A stretch of DNA of 64,000 bases from positions 1-64,000 of the forward strand of contig CAVYRD010000012.1 in the NCBI GenBank assembly GCA_963770865.1, read 5' to 3'. The translations under genes were made by a program, and so were the position numbers. The notes beneath the pieces were generated by a model. That model saw nothing but the letters and a program-made list of their open reading frames with translations. It was not told where the DNA came from and made no database searches. Below are positions 35,723 to 43,985 of this stretch, piece after piece (position 1 is the first letter of the stretch; each line of letters begins with the position of its first letter). The stretch comes from Miltoncostaea sp963770865. GTDB lineage: Bacteria; Actinomycetota; Thermoleophilia; Miltoncostaeales; Miltoncostaeaceae.

Positions 35723-38113
35723 TCAGACGTCGAGGTTGGCGACGCTGCGTGCGTTGTCCTCGATGAAGGCCCGTCTCGGCTCCACCTTGTCGCCCATCAG
35801 CTTCGAGAACAGCTCCCCGACCGCGGCCTCGTCCTCCATCATCACGCGCTGGAGGATGCGCCGCTCGGGGTCCATCGTGGTCTCCCAGAGCTGCTCGCTG
35901 TTCATCTCGCCGAGGCCCTTGAAGCGGCTGAGCTGGACGCCCTCGCGGCAGAGCTCCAGCACCGCGAGGCGCAGGGCCTCGTAGGTCTGGGGCGTGCGCG
36001 AGCGGGAGCCGCGCGTCAGCCGGAAGGGCGGCGTGCCGACCTGGTCGCGCAGCTTGGCGCGCGCGCCGCGCAGGCCGGCCAGCTCGCGGGTGGCGAACAG
36101 GGAGAGGGGGATCGTGACCGTGCGCGCCTCGCCGGTGCTGGCCTGGATCGAGCGGGCGAGCATGGTCCCCGCCTCCTCGTCCACCGCCTCGACGGTGAGG
36201 GTCGCGCGGGCGTCGGAGGCCGCGTCGATGGCGGCCCCGAGGGCCTCGACGTCCGCCGGGTCGGCCTCGACCAGGCCGTGGGCCATGAGGAAGTCGATCA
36301 GCGCGCCGCCGTAGGTCGCGCGCAGGTTGCCGGCCCAGGCCTCGTGCTCCTTCAGCGCGCGCTGGAAGCGCTGGTAGCGGGCCTTCGTGAGCCCGTTCGC
36401 GCGCTCCTCCGCGTCCTCGAGCGTCAGGTCGCCGAGGTTGCGCTCCAGCAGCCAGTCCTCGAGCTCGATCTCCTTCTCGATGTACTGCTCCTGGTTGCCC
36501 TGCTTCACCTTGTAGAGCGGCGGGCACGCGATGTAGACGAAGCCCTCCTCGATCAGCGGCCGCATGTGCCGGAAGAGGAAGGTCAGGATCAGCGTGCGGA
36601 TGTGGGCGCCGTCCACGTCGGCGTCGGTCATGATGATCAGCTTGTGGTACCGGGCCTTCGCGATGTCGAAGTCCTCGTCGATCCCGGTGCCCATCGCGGT
36701 GATCATCGCCTGGATCTCGGTGTTGGAGAGGACCTTGTCGATCCGGGCCTTCTCCACGTTGATGATCTTTCCGCGCAGGGGCAGGATCGCCTGGAAGCTC
36801 GACTGGCGCGCCATGATCGCCGAGCCGCCGGCCGAGTCGCCCTCCACGAGGAAGATCTCGGTGCTGGCGGGGTCGCGGTCGGAGCAGTCGGCCAGCTTGC
36901 CCGGCAGGCTGGTCGAGTCCATCGCGCCCTTGCGCCGGGCCAGGTCGCGCGCCTTGCGCGCGGCCAGGCGCGCCTGGGAGGCGTTGATCGCCTTGCCGCA
37001 GATGGCCCGCGCCTCGGTCGGGTGCTCCTCGAGGTACTCGGCCAGGCGCTGCGTGACCGCGGCGTTGACGAAGCCGGTGATCTCGGAGTTGCCGAGCTTG
37101 GTCTTGGTCTGGCCCTCGAACTGCGGCTCGCGCAGCTTGACCGAGATGATCGCGGTGAGCCCCTCGCGGGTGTCCGGGCCCTCGAGGTTGTCGTCCTTCT
37201 CCTTCAGGAGGCCCTTGGCGCGCGCGTAGTCGTTCAGCGTGCGCGTGAGGGCCGTGCGGAAGCCGGTGAGGTGGCTGCCGCCCTCGTGCGTGTTGATGTT
37301 GTTCGCGAAGGTGTAGACGGCCTCGCTGTAGGCCCCGGTCCACTGGAGGGCGACCTCGAGGCTGCCCTCGGGGCCCTCGGACTCCAGGTAGACGACGTCG
37401 CGGTGGACCGCGTCGCGCGTCTCGTTGAGGTGGAGCACGAAGTCGCGGATGCCGCCCTCGTAGTGGTACTCGACCTTGCGGCCCTCGCCGCGGCGGTCCA
37501 CCAGGCGCACCAGCAGGCCCTTGGTGAGGAAGGCGGTCTCGCGCAGGCGCTGGGCCAGCGTCTCGAAGTCGAAGTCCGGCTCCTCGAAGATCGCCGGGTC
37601 CGGCAGGAACGACACCGTGGTCCCGGTGTCCGCGGCGTCGCCCACGCGCTCGATGGGGCCCAGCGGCGCGCCGATCTCGTAGCTCTGGCGGAAGGCGCCG
37701 CCGTCGCGGTGGACCTCGACCATCAGCGACTCGGAGAGGGCGTTCACGACGCTGCTGCCCACGCCGTGGAGGCCGCCGGACACCTTGTAGCCCTCGCCGC
37801 CGAACTTGCCGCCGGCGTGGAGGACGGTCATGACCACCTCGAGGGCGCTCTTGCCCCCCTGGTCGGCCATGGCGGCGACGGGGATGCCGCGGCCGTTGTC
37901 GGACACGGTGCAGGATCCATCGGGGTTGAGCACGATCTCGACGCGGTCGCAGTACCCCGCCAGGGCCTCGTCCACGCTGTTGTCCACCACCTCGTAGACG
38001 AGGTGGTGGAGACCGCGCGGGCCCGTCGATCCGATGTACATGCCCGGGCGTCGGCGGACGGCTTCGAGTCCCTCGAGGACGGTGATGTCCCCGGCGTCGT
38101 AATTCGTGCTCAC
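35723..38113 (-). CDS. gyrB: DNA gyrase subunit B (long form)
   Basis: ATPase subunit of gyrase. GHKL ATPase domain with YEVVDNSVDEAL, SDNGRGIPV and GGLHGVGSSVVNALS, transducer domain, TOPRIM with EGDSAGG and DADVDGAHI, and the C-terminal GLGEMNSEQLWETTMDP. At 796 aa it carries a 170-180 residue insertion (about residues 545-725) between TOPRIM and tail, like enterobacterial GyrB and unlike typical actinobacterial enzymes of about 680 aa. The GTG at 38113 is the only canonical start, but the strong Shine-Dalgarno lies 34 bases upstream. Confidence 0.96.
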   Translation of the reverse strand: MSTNYDAGDITVLEGLEAVRRRPGMYIGSTGPRGLHHLVYEVVDNSVDEALAGYCDRVEIVLNPDGSCTVSDNGRGIPVAAMADQGGKSALEVVMTVLHAGGKFGGEGYKVSGGLHGVGSSVVNALSESLMVEVHRDGGAFRQSYEIGAPLGPIERVGDAADTGTTVSFLPDPAIFEEPDFDFETLAQRLRETAFLTKGLLVRLVDRRGEGRKVEYHYEGGIRDFVLHLNETRDAVHRDVVYLESEGPEGSLEVALQWTGAYSEAVYTFANNINTHEGGSHLTGFRTALTRTLNDYARAKGLLKEKDDNLEGPDTREGLTAIISVKLREPQFEGQTKTKLGNSEITGFVNAAVTQRLAEYLEEHPTEARAICGKAINASQARLAARKARDLARRKGAMDSTSLPGKLADCSDRDPASTEIFLVEGDSAGGSAIMARQSSFQAILPLRGKIINVEKARIDKVLSNTEIQAMITAMGTGIDEDFDIAKARYHKLIIMTDADVDGAHIRTLILTFLFRHMRPLIEEGFVYIACPPLYKVKQGNQEQYIEKEIELEDWLLERNLGDLTLEDAEERANGLTKARYQRFQRALKEHEAWAGNLRATYGGALIDFLMAHGLVEADPADVEALGAAIDAASDARATLTVEAVDEEAGTMLARSIQASTGEARTVTIPLSLFATRELAGLRGARAKLRDQVGTPPFRLTRGSRSRTPQTYEALRLAVLELCREGVQLSRFKGLGEMNSEQLWETTMDPERRILQRVMMEDEAAVGELFSKLMGDKVEPRRAFIEDNARSVANLDV

Positions 38114-38146
38114 CGACGGTACGTCGGACGTGGGCTGGATCTGGTG

Positions 38147-38152
38147 CCTCCT
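38147..38152 (-). promoter_or_regulatory. Displaced Shine-Dalgarno of gyrB
   Basis: AGGAGG on the minus strand, 33 bases before the GTG start at 38113. Six bases after it an in-frame ATC opens an extension without stop codons (IQPTSDVPSV). Either a rare ATC start or a structured leader is implied. Confidence 0.4.
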
Positions 38153-38167
38153 ATGGACGTTCCGTGG

Positions 38168-38173
38168 AGTTTA
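38168..38173 (-). promoter_or_regulatory. -10 box of gyrB
   Basis: TAAACT preceded by TGC (extended -10) on the minus strand, about 16 bases before the gyrB Shine-Dalgarno. Confidence 0.45.
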
Positions 38174-38190
38174 GCACCGCGCTCCGCGGG

Positions 38191-38202
38191 AAACGGCCGT
38201 TT
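38191..38202. promoter_or_regulatory. Palindrome AAACGGCCGTTT in the gyrB promoter
   Basis: Perfect 12-bp palindrome that would overlap the -35 region of the gyrB promoter. Possible operator; the binding protein is unknown. Confidence 0.4.
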
Positions 38203-38223
38203 TCTCCCCTATTTGCAGGTATT

Positions 38224-38737
38224 TCACGTGTCCCGCGGGCGGGAATTGCGGGCCGCCGACGCGGCGGCCGCCCGGCGCACCAGGTCGCGCAGCACGGGGT
38301 CCTCCACGCCCTCGGCCGCGGCCTCGCCCGCGGCGCGCTGCGCGGGGTTCGGGCGGGGGGGAGCGGGGGCCGGCGCGGGGGCGTCCGGCGGCGGCCGGGA
38401 GTGCGTGGTCGGCCACGGCGAAGCGCAGCCCGGCGATGCCGGCGTCCGGCAGGGCGGCCTTGAGGCGCGCGGTGATCTCCTCCCGCCGGGCCGAGAGCTC
38501 GTGCGCCCAGGCCGCGTCGGCGCAGGCCACGGTGAGCACCCCGGCGCGCGTGCAGCGCACCGGAACGCTCTGGCGCGCCGCCGCCTCGCCCACCACCGAG
38601 GGCCAGGCGACGGCCGCCGCGCCCGCCGCGCCGCTCGGCGCGCCGGATCCGCCGGCCTTGCGGCGGAAGCGCTTGAGGGCGTCCGCGACGGCGATCGGGT
38701 CCTTGCGGTGCCGATGCCGGCGCGGGTGGTCAGGCAT
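38224..38737 (-). CDS. DciA-like (DUF721) protein, frame break near 38398
   Basis: DUF721 protein of the DciA family, the ancestral loader of replicative helicase DnaB, found between recF and gyrB in many bacteria. The N-terminal region has DPIAVADALKRFRRKAG and the core AWPSVVGEAAARQSVPV, LTVACADAAWAHELSAR. An extra base in a C-run near 38398 breaks the frame after FAVADHA; the other frame continues with PPPDAPAPAPAPP, NPAQRAAGEAAAEGVEDPVL and a basic C-terminus ending at 38224. The ATG overlaps the recF stop by eight bases. Confidence 0.75.
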
Positions 38738-39830
38738 CGAGGCGCCCCTCGCGCACCCGCACGACCGCGTCCGGCGGCGCCGCGAGGGCCTCGGCCGCGT
38801 TGGGGTCGGCCGTCGTCACCAGGGTCTGGCCGCCGTCGCGCACGGCCTCCAGCAGCAGGCGCCGCCGATCGGGGTCGAGCTCGCTCAGAACGTCGTCGAG
38901 GAGCAGGATCGGCCGCGCGGCCCGCGCGCGCAGGTGGTCGCGCGCGGCGAGGAGCATCGCCAGGGCGGCCGTGCGCTGCTCGCCCTGGCTGCCCTCCTTG
39001 CGCAGGTCGGCCGCACCCCGGCCGATCCAGACGTCGTCGCGGTGGGGGCCGGACAGGGTCTGGGCGGCCTGGATCTCCCGCGGCCGGCGCTCCTCCAGGG
39101 TGCGGGCCAGCGCGTCCTGGAGGCCGCCGTCCGGCACCTCGGCCAGCCCGGCCGGGGAGGTCTCGAGCCGCAGGGCGCCCCCGTCGCCGCCGCCGAGGGC
39201 CTCCAGCCAGGCGGCGAACGGACCGGCCAGCGCCGCGGCGCCCGCGCGCCGGGCGCCCGCCACGCGGGCGCCGAGCTCGGCCATCGGGGCCTCCCAGGCC
39301 GGCAGGCTCGCCTCCGACGCCAGCCCGGCGCGCACCCGGCGCAGCAGGGCGTTGCGCTGCGCCAGAGCGTGCTGGTAGCCGGCGAGGTCCTCCGCGAATC
39401 CCGGCGCGCTCGCCTCGAGCACGCGGTCGAGGGCCCGGCGCCGCGCCGCCGGCGGCCCCTTCACCGCGCGCAGCTCGTCCGGGAGGAAGACCAGCACCGC
39501 CCGCGCCCGCCACTCGGCCATCGTCCGCACCGGGGCGCCGTCCAGGCGCAGCCGCCGTCCGCGGCCCGCCGCGAAGCCGATCTCGCGGCGGTGGGCGCCC
39601 GGCGGACCCTCCAGGTCGAGGGTCACGTGCAGCGCCTCGGCGCCGCGGCGCACGATCTCGGCCTCGCGCGCCGTGCGCGGCGAGACGCCCAGGCACCCGA
39701 GCACGATCGCCTCGACGAGCGAGGTCTTGCCGGCGCCGTTCGGGCCGGTGACGAGCACGAGCCCGGGCGGCAGGTCCAGCGCGGCGCGGTCCCAGCAGCG
39801 GACGTCCGCCACCTCGAGGCGCCGGGCCAC
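38730..39830 (-). CDS. recF: DNA replication and repair protein RecF
   Basis: SMC-like ATPase that loads RecA at single-strand gaps with RecO and RecR. 366 aa with Walker A TGPNGAGKTSLVEAI, signature TLSGPHRDDVWIG, ABC motif GSQGEQRTAALAMLL and Walker B ILLLDDVLSELD. Lies in the classic dnaA-dnaN-recF-dciA-gyrB order. GTG start, 34 bases after dnaN. Confidence 0.94.
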   Translation of the reverse strand: MARRLEVADVRCWDRAALDLPPGLVLVTGPNGAGKTSLVEAIVLGCLGVSPRTAREAEIVRRGAEALHVTLDLEGPPGAHRREIGFAAGRGRRLRLDGAPVRTMAEWRARAVLVFLPDELRAVKGPPAARRRALDRVLEASAPGFAEDLAGYQHALAQRNALLRRVRAGLASEASLPAWEAPMAELGARVAGARRAGAAALAGPFAAWLEALGGGDGGALRLETSPAGLAEVPDGGLQDALARTLEERRPREIQAAQTLSGPHRDDVWIGRGAADLRKEGSQGEQRTAALAMLLAARDHLRARAARPILLLDDVLSELDPDRRRLLLEAVRDGGQTLVTTADPNAAEALAAPPDAVVRVREGRLDA

Positions 39831-39864
39831 CCAGTCGGGGGCCGGCGGGCGGGCGGTGGCCGGG

Positions 39865-40965
39865 CTAGGCGTTGAGCCGGATCGGCATGAGGAGGTAGCG
39901 GTAGTCGTCGCTCGCTCCGCGCAGCAGTCCGGGCCGCAGCGGGCTGATCAGCCCGAGCCGCACCTCGTCGCCGGTGACGCTCTCCACGCCGGCCCGAAGG
40001 AACTCGACGTTGAAGCCCATCTCCAGGCCCTCGCCGCTGAAGGCCACCGGCAGGGACTCGTGGCCCTCGCCGATCTGGTCGCTGATGGCCGAGATCGTCA
40101 CCGAGCCGGGCTCGAAGGCCAGCCGCACCGGCGTGTTGCGCTGGGCCAGGACGCCGATGCGCGACAGCACCCCGAGCAGCTCCGAGCGCTCGAACGCGAC
40201 GTCGTGCTCGAACGTGTCGGGCACCAGCTGGCGGTGGTCGGGGAACTGCCCCTCGATCAGCCGGCTGGTGAGGCGCACGTCGCCGATGCGGAAGAGCGCC
40301 TGCGACTCGCTCAGCACCACCTCGACCACGTCGGCCTTCATCGCGCCGACCAGGCGCGAGACCTCGCTGAGGGCGCGCGCCGGGACGATCGCCTCGCGGG
40401 CGTCGGCCGGCGGGTTGTCGAGGGGCGCCTGGCGCACTGCGAGGCGGTACGAGTCGGTCGCCACCATCGTGAGCCCGTCTTGCGCGATCCGTACCAGCAC
40501 GCCGGTCAGGACCGGGCGGGTCTCGTCGCGCGACGCGGCGCGGGCCACCCGGTCGATGGCCTCGACCAGCGGCTCGGCGGGGATCGACAGGCCGGTGCCC
40601 TCGTCGGCCGGCAGCTCCGGGAAGTCGTGCGCCTGCAGGCAGTTGAGGGAGAAGGACGAGCCGCCGCCCGAGAGGCTGACCACGCCCTCGTTGGCGCGGT
40701 GCTCCAGCGTGATCGGCCCGTCGGCCATCGAGCGCACGATGTCGGCGGCCAGGCGGGGCAGCACGACCGAGCCGGGCTCCTCGACGGTCATCTCGAGCGG
40801 CACGCGCAGCGAGATCTCCATGTCGGTCGCCGCGAGCTCGCAGCGCCCGTCCTCCGCCCGGACCAGGACGTGGGAGAGGATCTGGATGGTGCTCTTCGCC
40901 GAGGCCGCGCGGCCGGCGATCGCGAGCTTGCCGGCAAGCTCGTCCTTGGGTGAGACGAAACGCAC
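39865..40965 (-). CDS. dnaN: DNA polymerase III sliding clamp (beta subunit)
   Basis: Ring-shaped processivity factor of the replicative polymerase. 366 aa in three repeated clamp domains; typical segments include TNPVRLAFEPG-like NTPVRLAFEPGSVTI, LIEGQFPDHRQLVPD and the C-terminal YRYLLMPIRLNA, where MPIRL is the canonical ending that forms the protein-binding pocket. Not overlapping dnaA: a 302-base space separates them. Confidence 0.96.
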   Translation of the reverse strand: MRFVSPKDELAGKLAIAGRAASAKSTIQILSHVLVRAEDGRCELAATDMEISLRVPLEMTVEEPGSVVLPRLAADIVRSMADGPITLEHRANEGVVSLSGGGSSFSLNCLQAHDFPELPADEGTGLSIPAEPLVEAIDRVARAASRDETRPVLTGVLVRIAQDGLTMVATDSYRLAVRQAPLDNPPADAREAIVPARALSEVSRLVGAMKADVVEVVLSESQALFRIGDVRLTSRLIEGQFPDHRQLVPDTFEHDVAFERSELLGVLSRIGVLAQRNTPVRLAFEPGSVTISAISDQIGEGHESLPVAFSGEGLEMGFNVEFLRAGVESVTGDEVRLGLISPLRPGLLRGASDDYRYLLMPIRLNA

Positions 40966-41267
40966 GGCGCGACCCTAGCGATTGCCGGAGACGTCTGCGG
41001 ACGCTCTCCACCGACGGCGACAGGGCTGTTTCTTTGAGAAAGAAGAAAGAGGGTTTGAACCCGTAACCGCAGTAGGCCCTGTGCACTCGGGGGACAGGCC
41101 GTGGAGTCCCTGCAAACGGACGCCTTCGGGCTGTTGGCCGAGGTGGGGGCGAAGGGCCCTCCGACGTCTCGCCACTCCCCACCCGTCCCCAGGGCCCCGG
41201 CTCCCGGCGGCCCGAGCGGGGGACCGTGGGGAGGACGAGCACGCGCCCTCCCGTGGTCCCTCCACCG
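40966..41267. other. dnaA-dnaN intergenic region with AT-rich hairpin
   Basis: 302 bases without a gene. The stretch 41028-41049 is the most AT-rich spot nearby and contains a short hairpin TTCTTT-GAG-AAAGAA (41030-41044). The imperfect palindrome GGGTTTGAACCC lies at 41051-41062. No consensus DnaA box was found here, so it may hold the dnaN promoter or an unwinding element rather than the main origin. A terminator hairpin lies at its dnaA end. Confidence 0.5.
41221..41259 (-). terminator. Hairpin after dnaA
   Basis: Arms GGACCGTGGGGAGG (41221-41234) and CCTCCCGTGGTCC (41247-41259) pair over about 11 of 13 positions around a 12-base loop, just downstream of the dnaA stop. No T-run. Confidence 0.45.
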
Positions 41268-42665
41268 TCACGGCTGGGCGCGGCGCCCGGTGAGGCGCCC
41301 CGTGAGGGTCTGGACCTGGGTCAGCACCTCGCCCTCGCCGCTCATCTGGTCGGCCACCTTCTGCACCGCGTACATGACCGTGGTGTGGTCGCGGCCGCCG
41401 AACGCGCGGCCGATGGCGGGCAGGGAGGCGTCGGTCAGCTCGCGGCTCAGGTACATCGCCACCTGGCGCGGCCCGACGATGCGCCGCGTGCGCTTGTCGC
41501 CGTTCATCTCGTCGATCGTGACCCCGAAGTAGCGGCAGACCTCGCTCTGGATCACCGAGATGCTGAGCACGCCCTCGCCGGCGGGGAAGAGGTCCTCGAG
41601 CACCTCGGTGGCCAGCTCGACGGTGATGCGCCGGCCCGAGATCGACCCGTGGGCCACGACGCGCGTGAGGGCGCCCTCAAGGGCGCGCACGTTGGTCGAG
41701 ACCCGCCCGGCGATGAAGGGCAGCACCTCGGGGTCGTGGATCTCGTAGCGGTCGGCGCGCACCCGCTTCTGCAGGATCGCGATGCGCGTCTCGATGTCGG
41801 GAGGCTGCACGTCGGTGATGAGCCCCATCTCGAAGCGGCTCCGCAGCCTGTCCTCGAGGGTGGCGATCGCCTTGGGCGGGCGGTCGGACGAGATCACGAT
41901 CTGCTTGCCGCTGTCGTGGAGGGCGTTGAACGTGTGGAAGAACTCCTCCTGGGTCTGCTCGCGGCCCTCGAGCGACTGGATGTCGTCGATGAGGAGGATG
42001 TCCGTGTTGCGGTAGCGGTCCTTGAAGGAGCGGATGCCCCCGTCGCGCAGGGCGTTGATGAACTCGTTGGTGAAGGTCTCCACCGAGACGTAGGTGAGCT
42101 CGAGCTCCGGGTGGTTGGCCTCCACGAAGTGGCCGATGGCGTGCAGCAGGTGGGTCTTGCCCAGCCCGACGCCCCCGTAGATGAAGAACGGGTTGTAGGC
42201 CTTGGCCGGCGCCTCGGCCACGGCGAGCGCCGCGGCCTGGGCGAAGCGGTTCGAGGGGCCGGTCACGAAGGCCTCGAAGGTGAAGCGGGGCTGCAGGCCG
42301 CTGGAGCGGCGCGGCTGCAGCGAGCGCAGCTCGCTCGCGGCGGGCTCGCGGGCGGCGGGCGCGTCGCCGCGCGGCTCCTCGCCGCCCGCGTCCTCGCGCG
42401 GCTCGACCGTGATCTCCACCTCGAGGTCCGATCCCCGGATCTCGAAGAGCGCGTCGCGCAGCAGGGGCAGGTAGCGCTGGCGGATCCACTGGCGCAGCAG
42501 CTCGGTGTCGACCGCCAGGACGATCCGGTCGTCGTCGAGGGTGACGGGGCGGGCGCCCGAGAACGCGAACTTGTAGGTCTGGCCGTTGAGCGTCGCGCGC
42601 AGGCGCTCGCGGACCTCCGACCAGACGGCGTCGCGCTCATGGGCGGGTGCGGCTGTGGGGGGCAT
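41268..42665 (-). CDS. dnaA: Chromosomal replication initiator protein DnaA
   Basis: AAA+ initiator that opens oriC. 465 aa: N-terminal domain I (AVWSEVRERLRATLNGQTY), variable acidic linker, AAA+ domain with Walker A YGGVGLGKTHLLHAIGH, Walker B DILLIDDIQSLEG, sensor regions, and C-terminal domain IV with the DnaA-box-binding signature GGRDHTTVMYAVQKV. The ATG at 42665 has GGAG nine bases upstream; the frame extension beyond it is low complexity. Minus strand, reading away from the oriC candidate. Confidence 0.96.
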   Translation of the reverse strand: MPPTAAPAHERDAVWSEVRERLRATLNGQTYKFAFSGARPVTLDDDRIVLAVDTELLRQWIRQRYLPLLRDALFEIRGSDLEVEITVEPREDAGGEEPRGDAPAAREPAASELRSLQPRRSSGLQPRFTFEAFVTGPSNRFAQAAALAVAEAPAKAYNPFFIYGGVGLGKTHLLHAIGHFVEANHPELELTYVSVETFTNEFINALRDGGIRSFKDRYRNTDILLIDDIQSLEGREQTQEEFFHTFNALHDSGKQIVISSDRPPKAIATLEDRLRSRFEMGLITDVQPPDIETRIAILQKRVRADRYEIHDPEVLPFIAGRVSTNVRALEGALTRVVAHGSISGRRITVELATEVLEDLFPAGEGVLSISVIQSEVCRYFGVTIDEMNGDKRTRRIVGPRQVAMYLSRELTDASLPAIGRAFGGRDHTTVMYAVQKVADQMSGEGEVLTQVQTLTGRLTGRRAQP

Positions 42666-42754
42666 TGCGAGGACTCCGTCGGGGTGCGAGGGGGTGGCCG
42701 GTGTGCTCGGTGGTGCGTCCGGGATCGGGGACGTCGGGTGGTTCGGGGACCGGG

Positions 42755-43372
42755 TCAGAAGAGGGTCGCCACGAGGGCGGCGCCGGCCTCGGTGAGGCGG
42801 CGGGGCCCGCCGGGCTCCCGCGCGACGAGGCCGCGGTGCTGCAGCAGGGCGAGCTCGCGGCCGCACTCCGACCGCGATCGCCCGAGCTCGTCCGCGAGCC
42901 GGGCGGGGGTGGCGCTGGCGATCTCCAGCAGCAGTGCGAGGATCTCGCGGGCGGTCTCCGAGCACACGGGCTCGGTACCTGCGCCCTCGGGGGCGGGGAT
43001 GGCGAGGGTGACGGCCGCGCCGCCCCCGAGGTTCTCCTCCAGGGCGAGCCGCCCGCCGGCGGCCGCGATCATCTCGTCGGCGAGCGGCAGGCCCCCTCCG
43101 ACGCCGCGCACGATGGCGCGCGCCTCGGGGCCGGCGGCGGTGAATCCGGGCTGCAGCGCCCGCAGGGGATCGGCGATGCCGGGCCCGTGGTCGCTCACGC
43201 GCAACGTGCAGCCCGCGTCGAGCAGGCTCACCACGGCGTCGCGGAAGCCCGCGTGGACGAGGTTCTCCACGACCTCCCGCACGGCGGGCGCCGGGAGGGG
43301 GGATCGCTCGCCCACGATGTCGCAGACGGCCTCGATGAGGGCGACCGCGTCCTCGTCCTCCAGCTCGTCCAC
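42755..43372 (-). CDS. GHKL-type ATPase-like protein with C-terminal winged helix, upstream of dnaA
   Basis: A 205-aa protein not matched to a named family. Residues 20-125 resemble a histidine-kinase-like ATPase (AVREVVENLVHAGF with an N-box Asn, RVSDHGPGIADP, GVGGGLPLADEMIAAAGG). Residues 135-205 are a winged-helix DNA-binding domain (ILALLLEIASATPARLADEL, QHRGLVAREPGG). No His phospho-acceptor domain or receiver is present. The N-terminus probably continues in another frame to ATG 43482 (MPSALTLSTPLASA, then a one-base loss near 43403, then YGAPGEPPVVDE). It lies between oriC and dnaA on the same strand, 89 bases before dnaA. Confidence 0.65.
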   Translation of the reverse strand: MDELEDEDAVALIEAVCDIVGERSPLPAPAVREVVENLVHAGFRDAVVSLLDAGCTLRVSDHGPGIADPLRALQPGFTAAGPEARAIVRGVGGGLPLADEMIAAAGGRLALEENLGGGAAVTLAIPAPEGAGTEPVCSETAREILALLLEIASATPARLADELGRSRSECGRELALLQHRGLVAREPGGPRRLTEAGAALVATLF

Positions 43373-43482
43373 GACGGGCGGCTCCCCGGGCGCCCCGTAG
43401 GCGCCAGGCGCACGCGCACCAGCTCGGCTCGGGGGGCCCGCGCGGAGGCGAGCGGCGTGGACAGGGTGAGGGCTGAGGGCAT

Positions 43483-43847
43483 CGTCTCGGGGTGAGGGGC
43501 GGGCACTCTAACCCGGCGCGCGCGGCCCGCGAAAGGCCCTCGCCACCCCTGTGGAAAACAAACAGACGTCGGTGCGGCGAAATCGTGTGACGGGCCTGTC
43601 CGCGCCCGTCGGCCGTCCGATCGGGACATCAGTCACGAAGCGGGATCCGGGACGTTATCCACAGATGTGTCCACACATGTGCAAAACGTCCGGGGCGCGG
43701 TTCCCGCCCCCGCGCGGGGGCCCCGCGAGGCCCGGCCGCGCACTCCGGAGCGCGCCCGGTCCTTTGCTATGCTCGGCCACCCCGCGGCGGGCCCCCGCCC
43801 GGATTCCGGATGCTGTTGCATCGACGCGGACGAGGAGTGCGGCGCGC
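43483..43847. other. Origin-type intergenic region (oriC candidate)
   Basis: 365 bases between divergent transcripts. A DnaA box cluster occupies 43550-43686: TTTTCCACA-type box (as TGTGGAAAA) at 43550-43558, perfect TTATCCACA at 43655-43663, GTGTCCACA at 43667-43675, and TGTGCAAAA at 43678-43686 (two mismatches from the inverse consensus). The last three lie within 32 bases. The arrangement rpmH / oriC / dnaA is the common bacterial order. AT content is modest, so the unwinding element is not obvious. Confidence 0.7.
43765..43773 (+). promoter_or_regulatory. Extended -10 box of rpmH
   Basis: TGCTATGCT (TGn plus TATGCT), 74 bases before the rpmH GTG. It matches the extended -10 pattern and has no better competitor in the region. 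Confidence 0.45.
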
Positions 43848-43982
43848 GTGAAGCGGACTTATCAGCCCAACAAGCGGAAGCGTAAGAAGACCCATGGCTT
43901 CCGGGTGCGGATGAGCACCCGTGCCGGGCGCGCGGTGCTGAAGCGCCGGCGCGCCAAGGGCCGTGCCCGCCTCTCCGCCTGA
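43848..43982 (+). CDS. rpmH: 50S ribosomal protein L34
   Basis: 44-aa highly basic ribosomal protein with the family pattern KRTYQPNKRKRKKTHGFRVR and AGRAVLKRRRAKGRARLSA. GTG start at 43848 with GAGGAG ribosome-binding sequence ahead; the frame upstream is non-coding origin sequence. First gene of the rpmH-rnpA-yidD-yidC-jag string. Confidence 0.96.
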   Translation: MKRTYQPNKRKRKKTHGFRVRMSTRAGRAVLKRRRAKGRARLSA

Positions 43983-43985
43983 TCC

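Noticed and set aside
38219..38234. Second parS (TATTTCACGTGTCCCG)
   Set aside because: Only 11 of 16 bases match and one half of the palindrome is missing.
36278..39751. Long open plus-strand frame antisense to gyrB-dciA-recF
   Set aside because: Low-complexity translation rich in Arg, Ala, Gly and Val produced by the high GC content; no motif, while the opposite strand encodes well-known proteins.
41048..41066. tRNA T-arm-like sequence GGGTTTGAACCC
   Set aside because: No acceptor, D or anticodon arms around it; the stem does not pair as a T arm.
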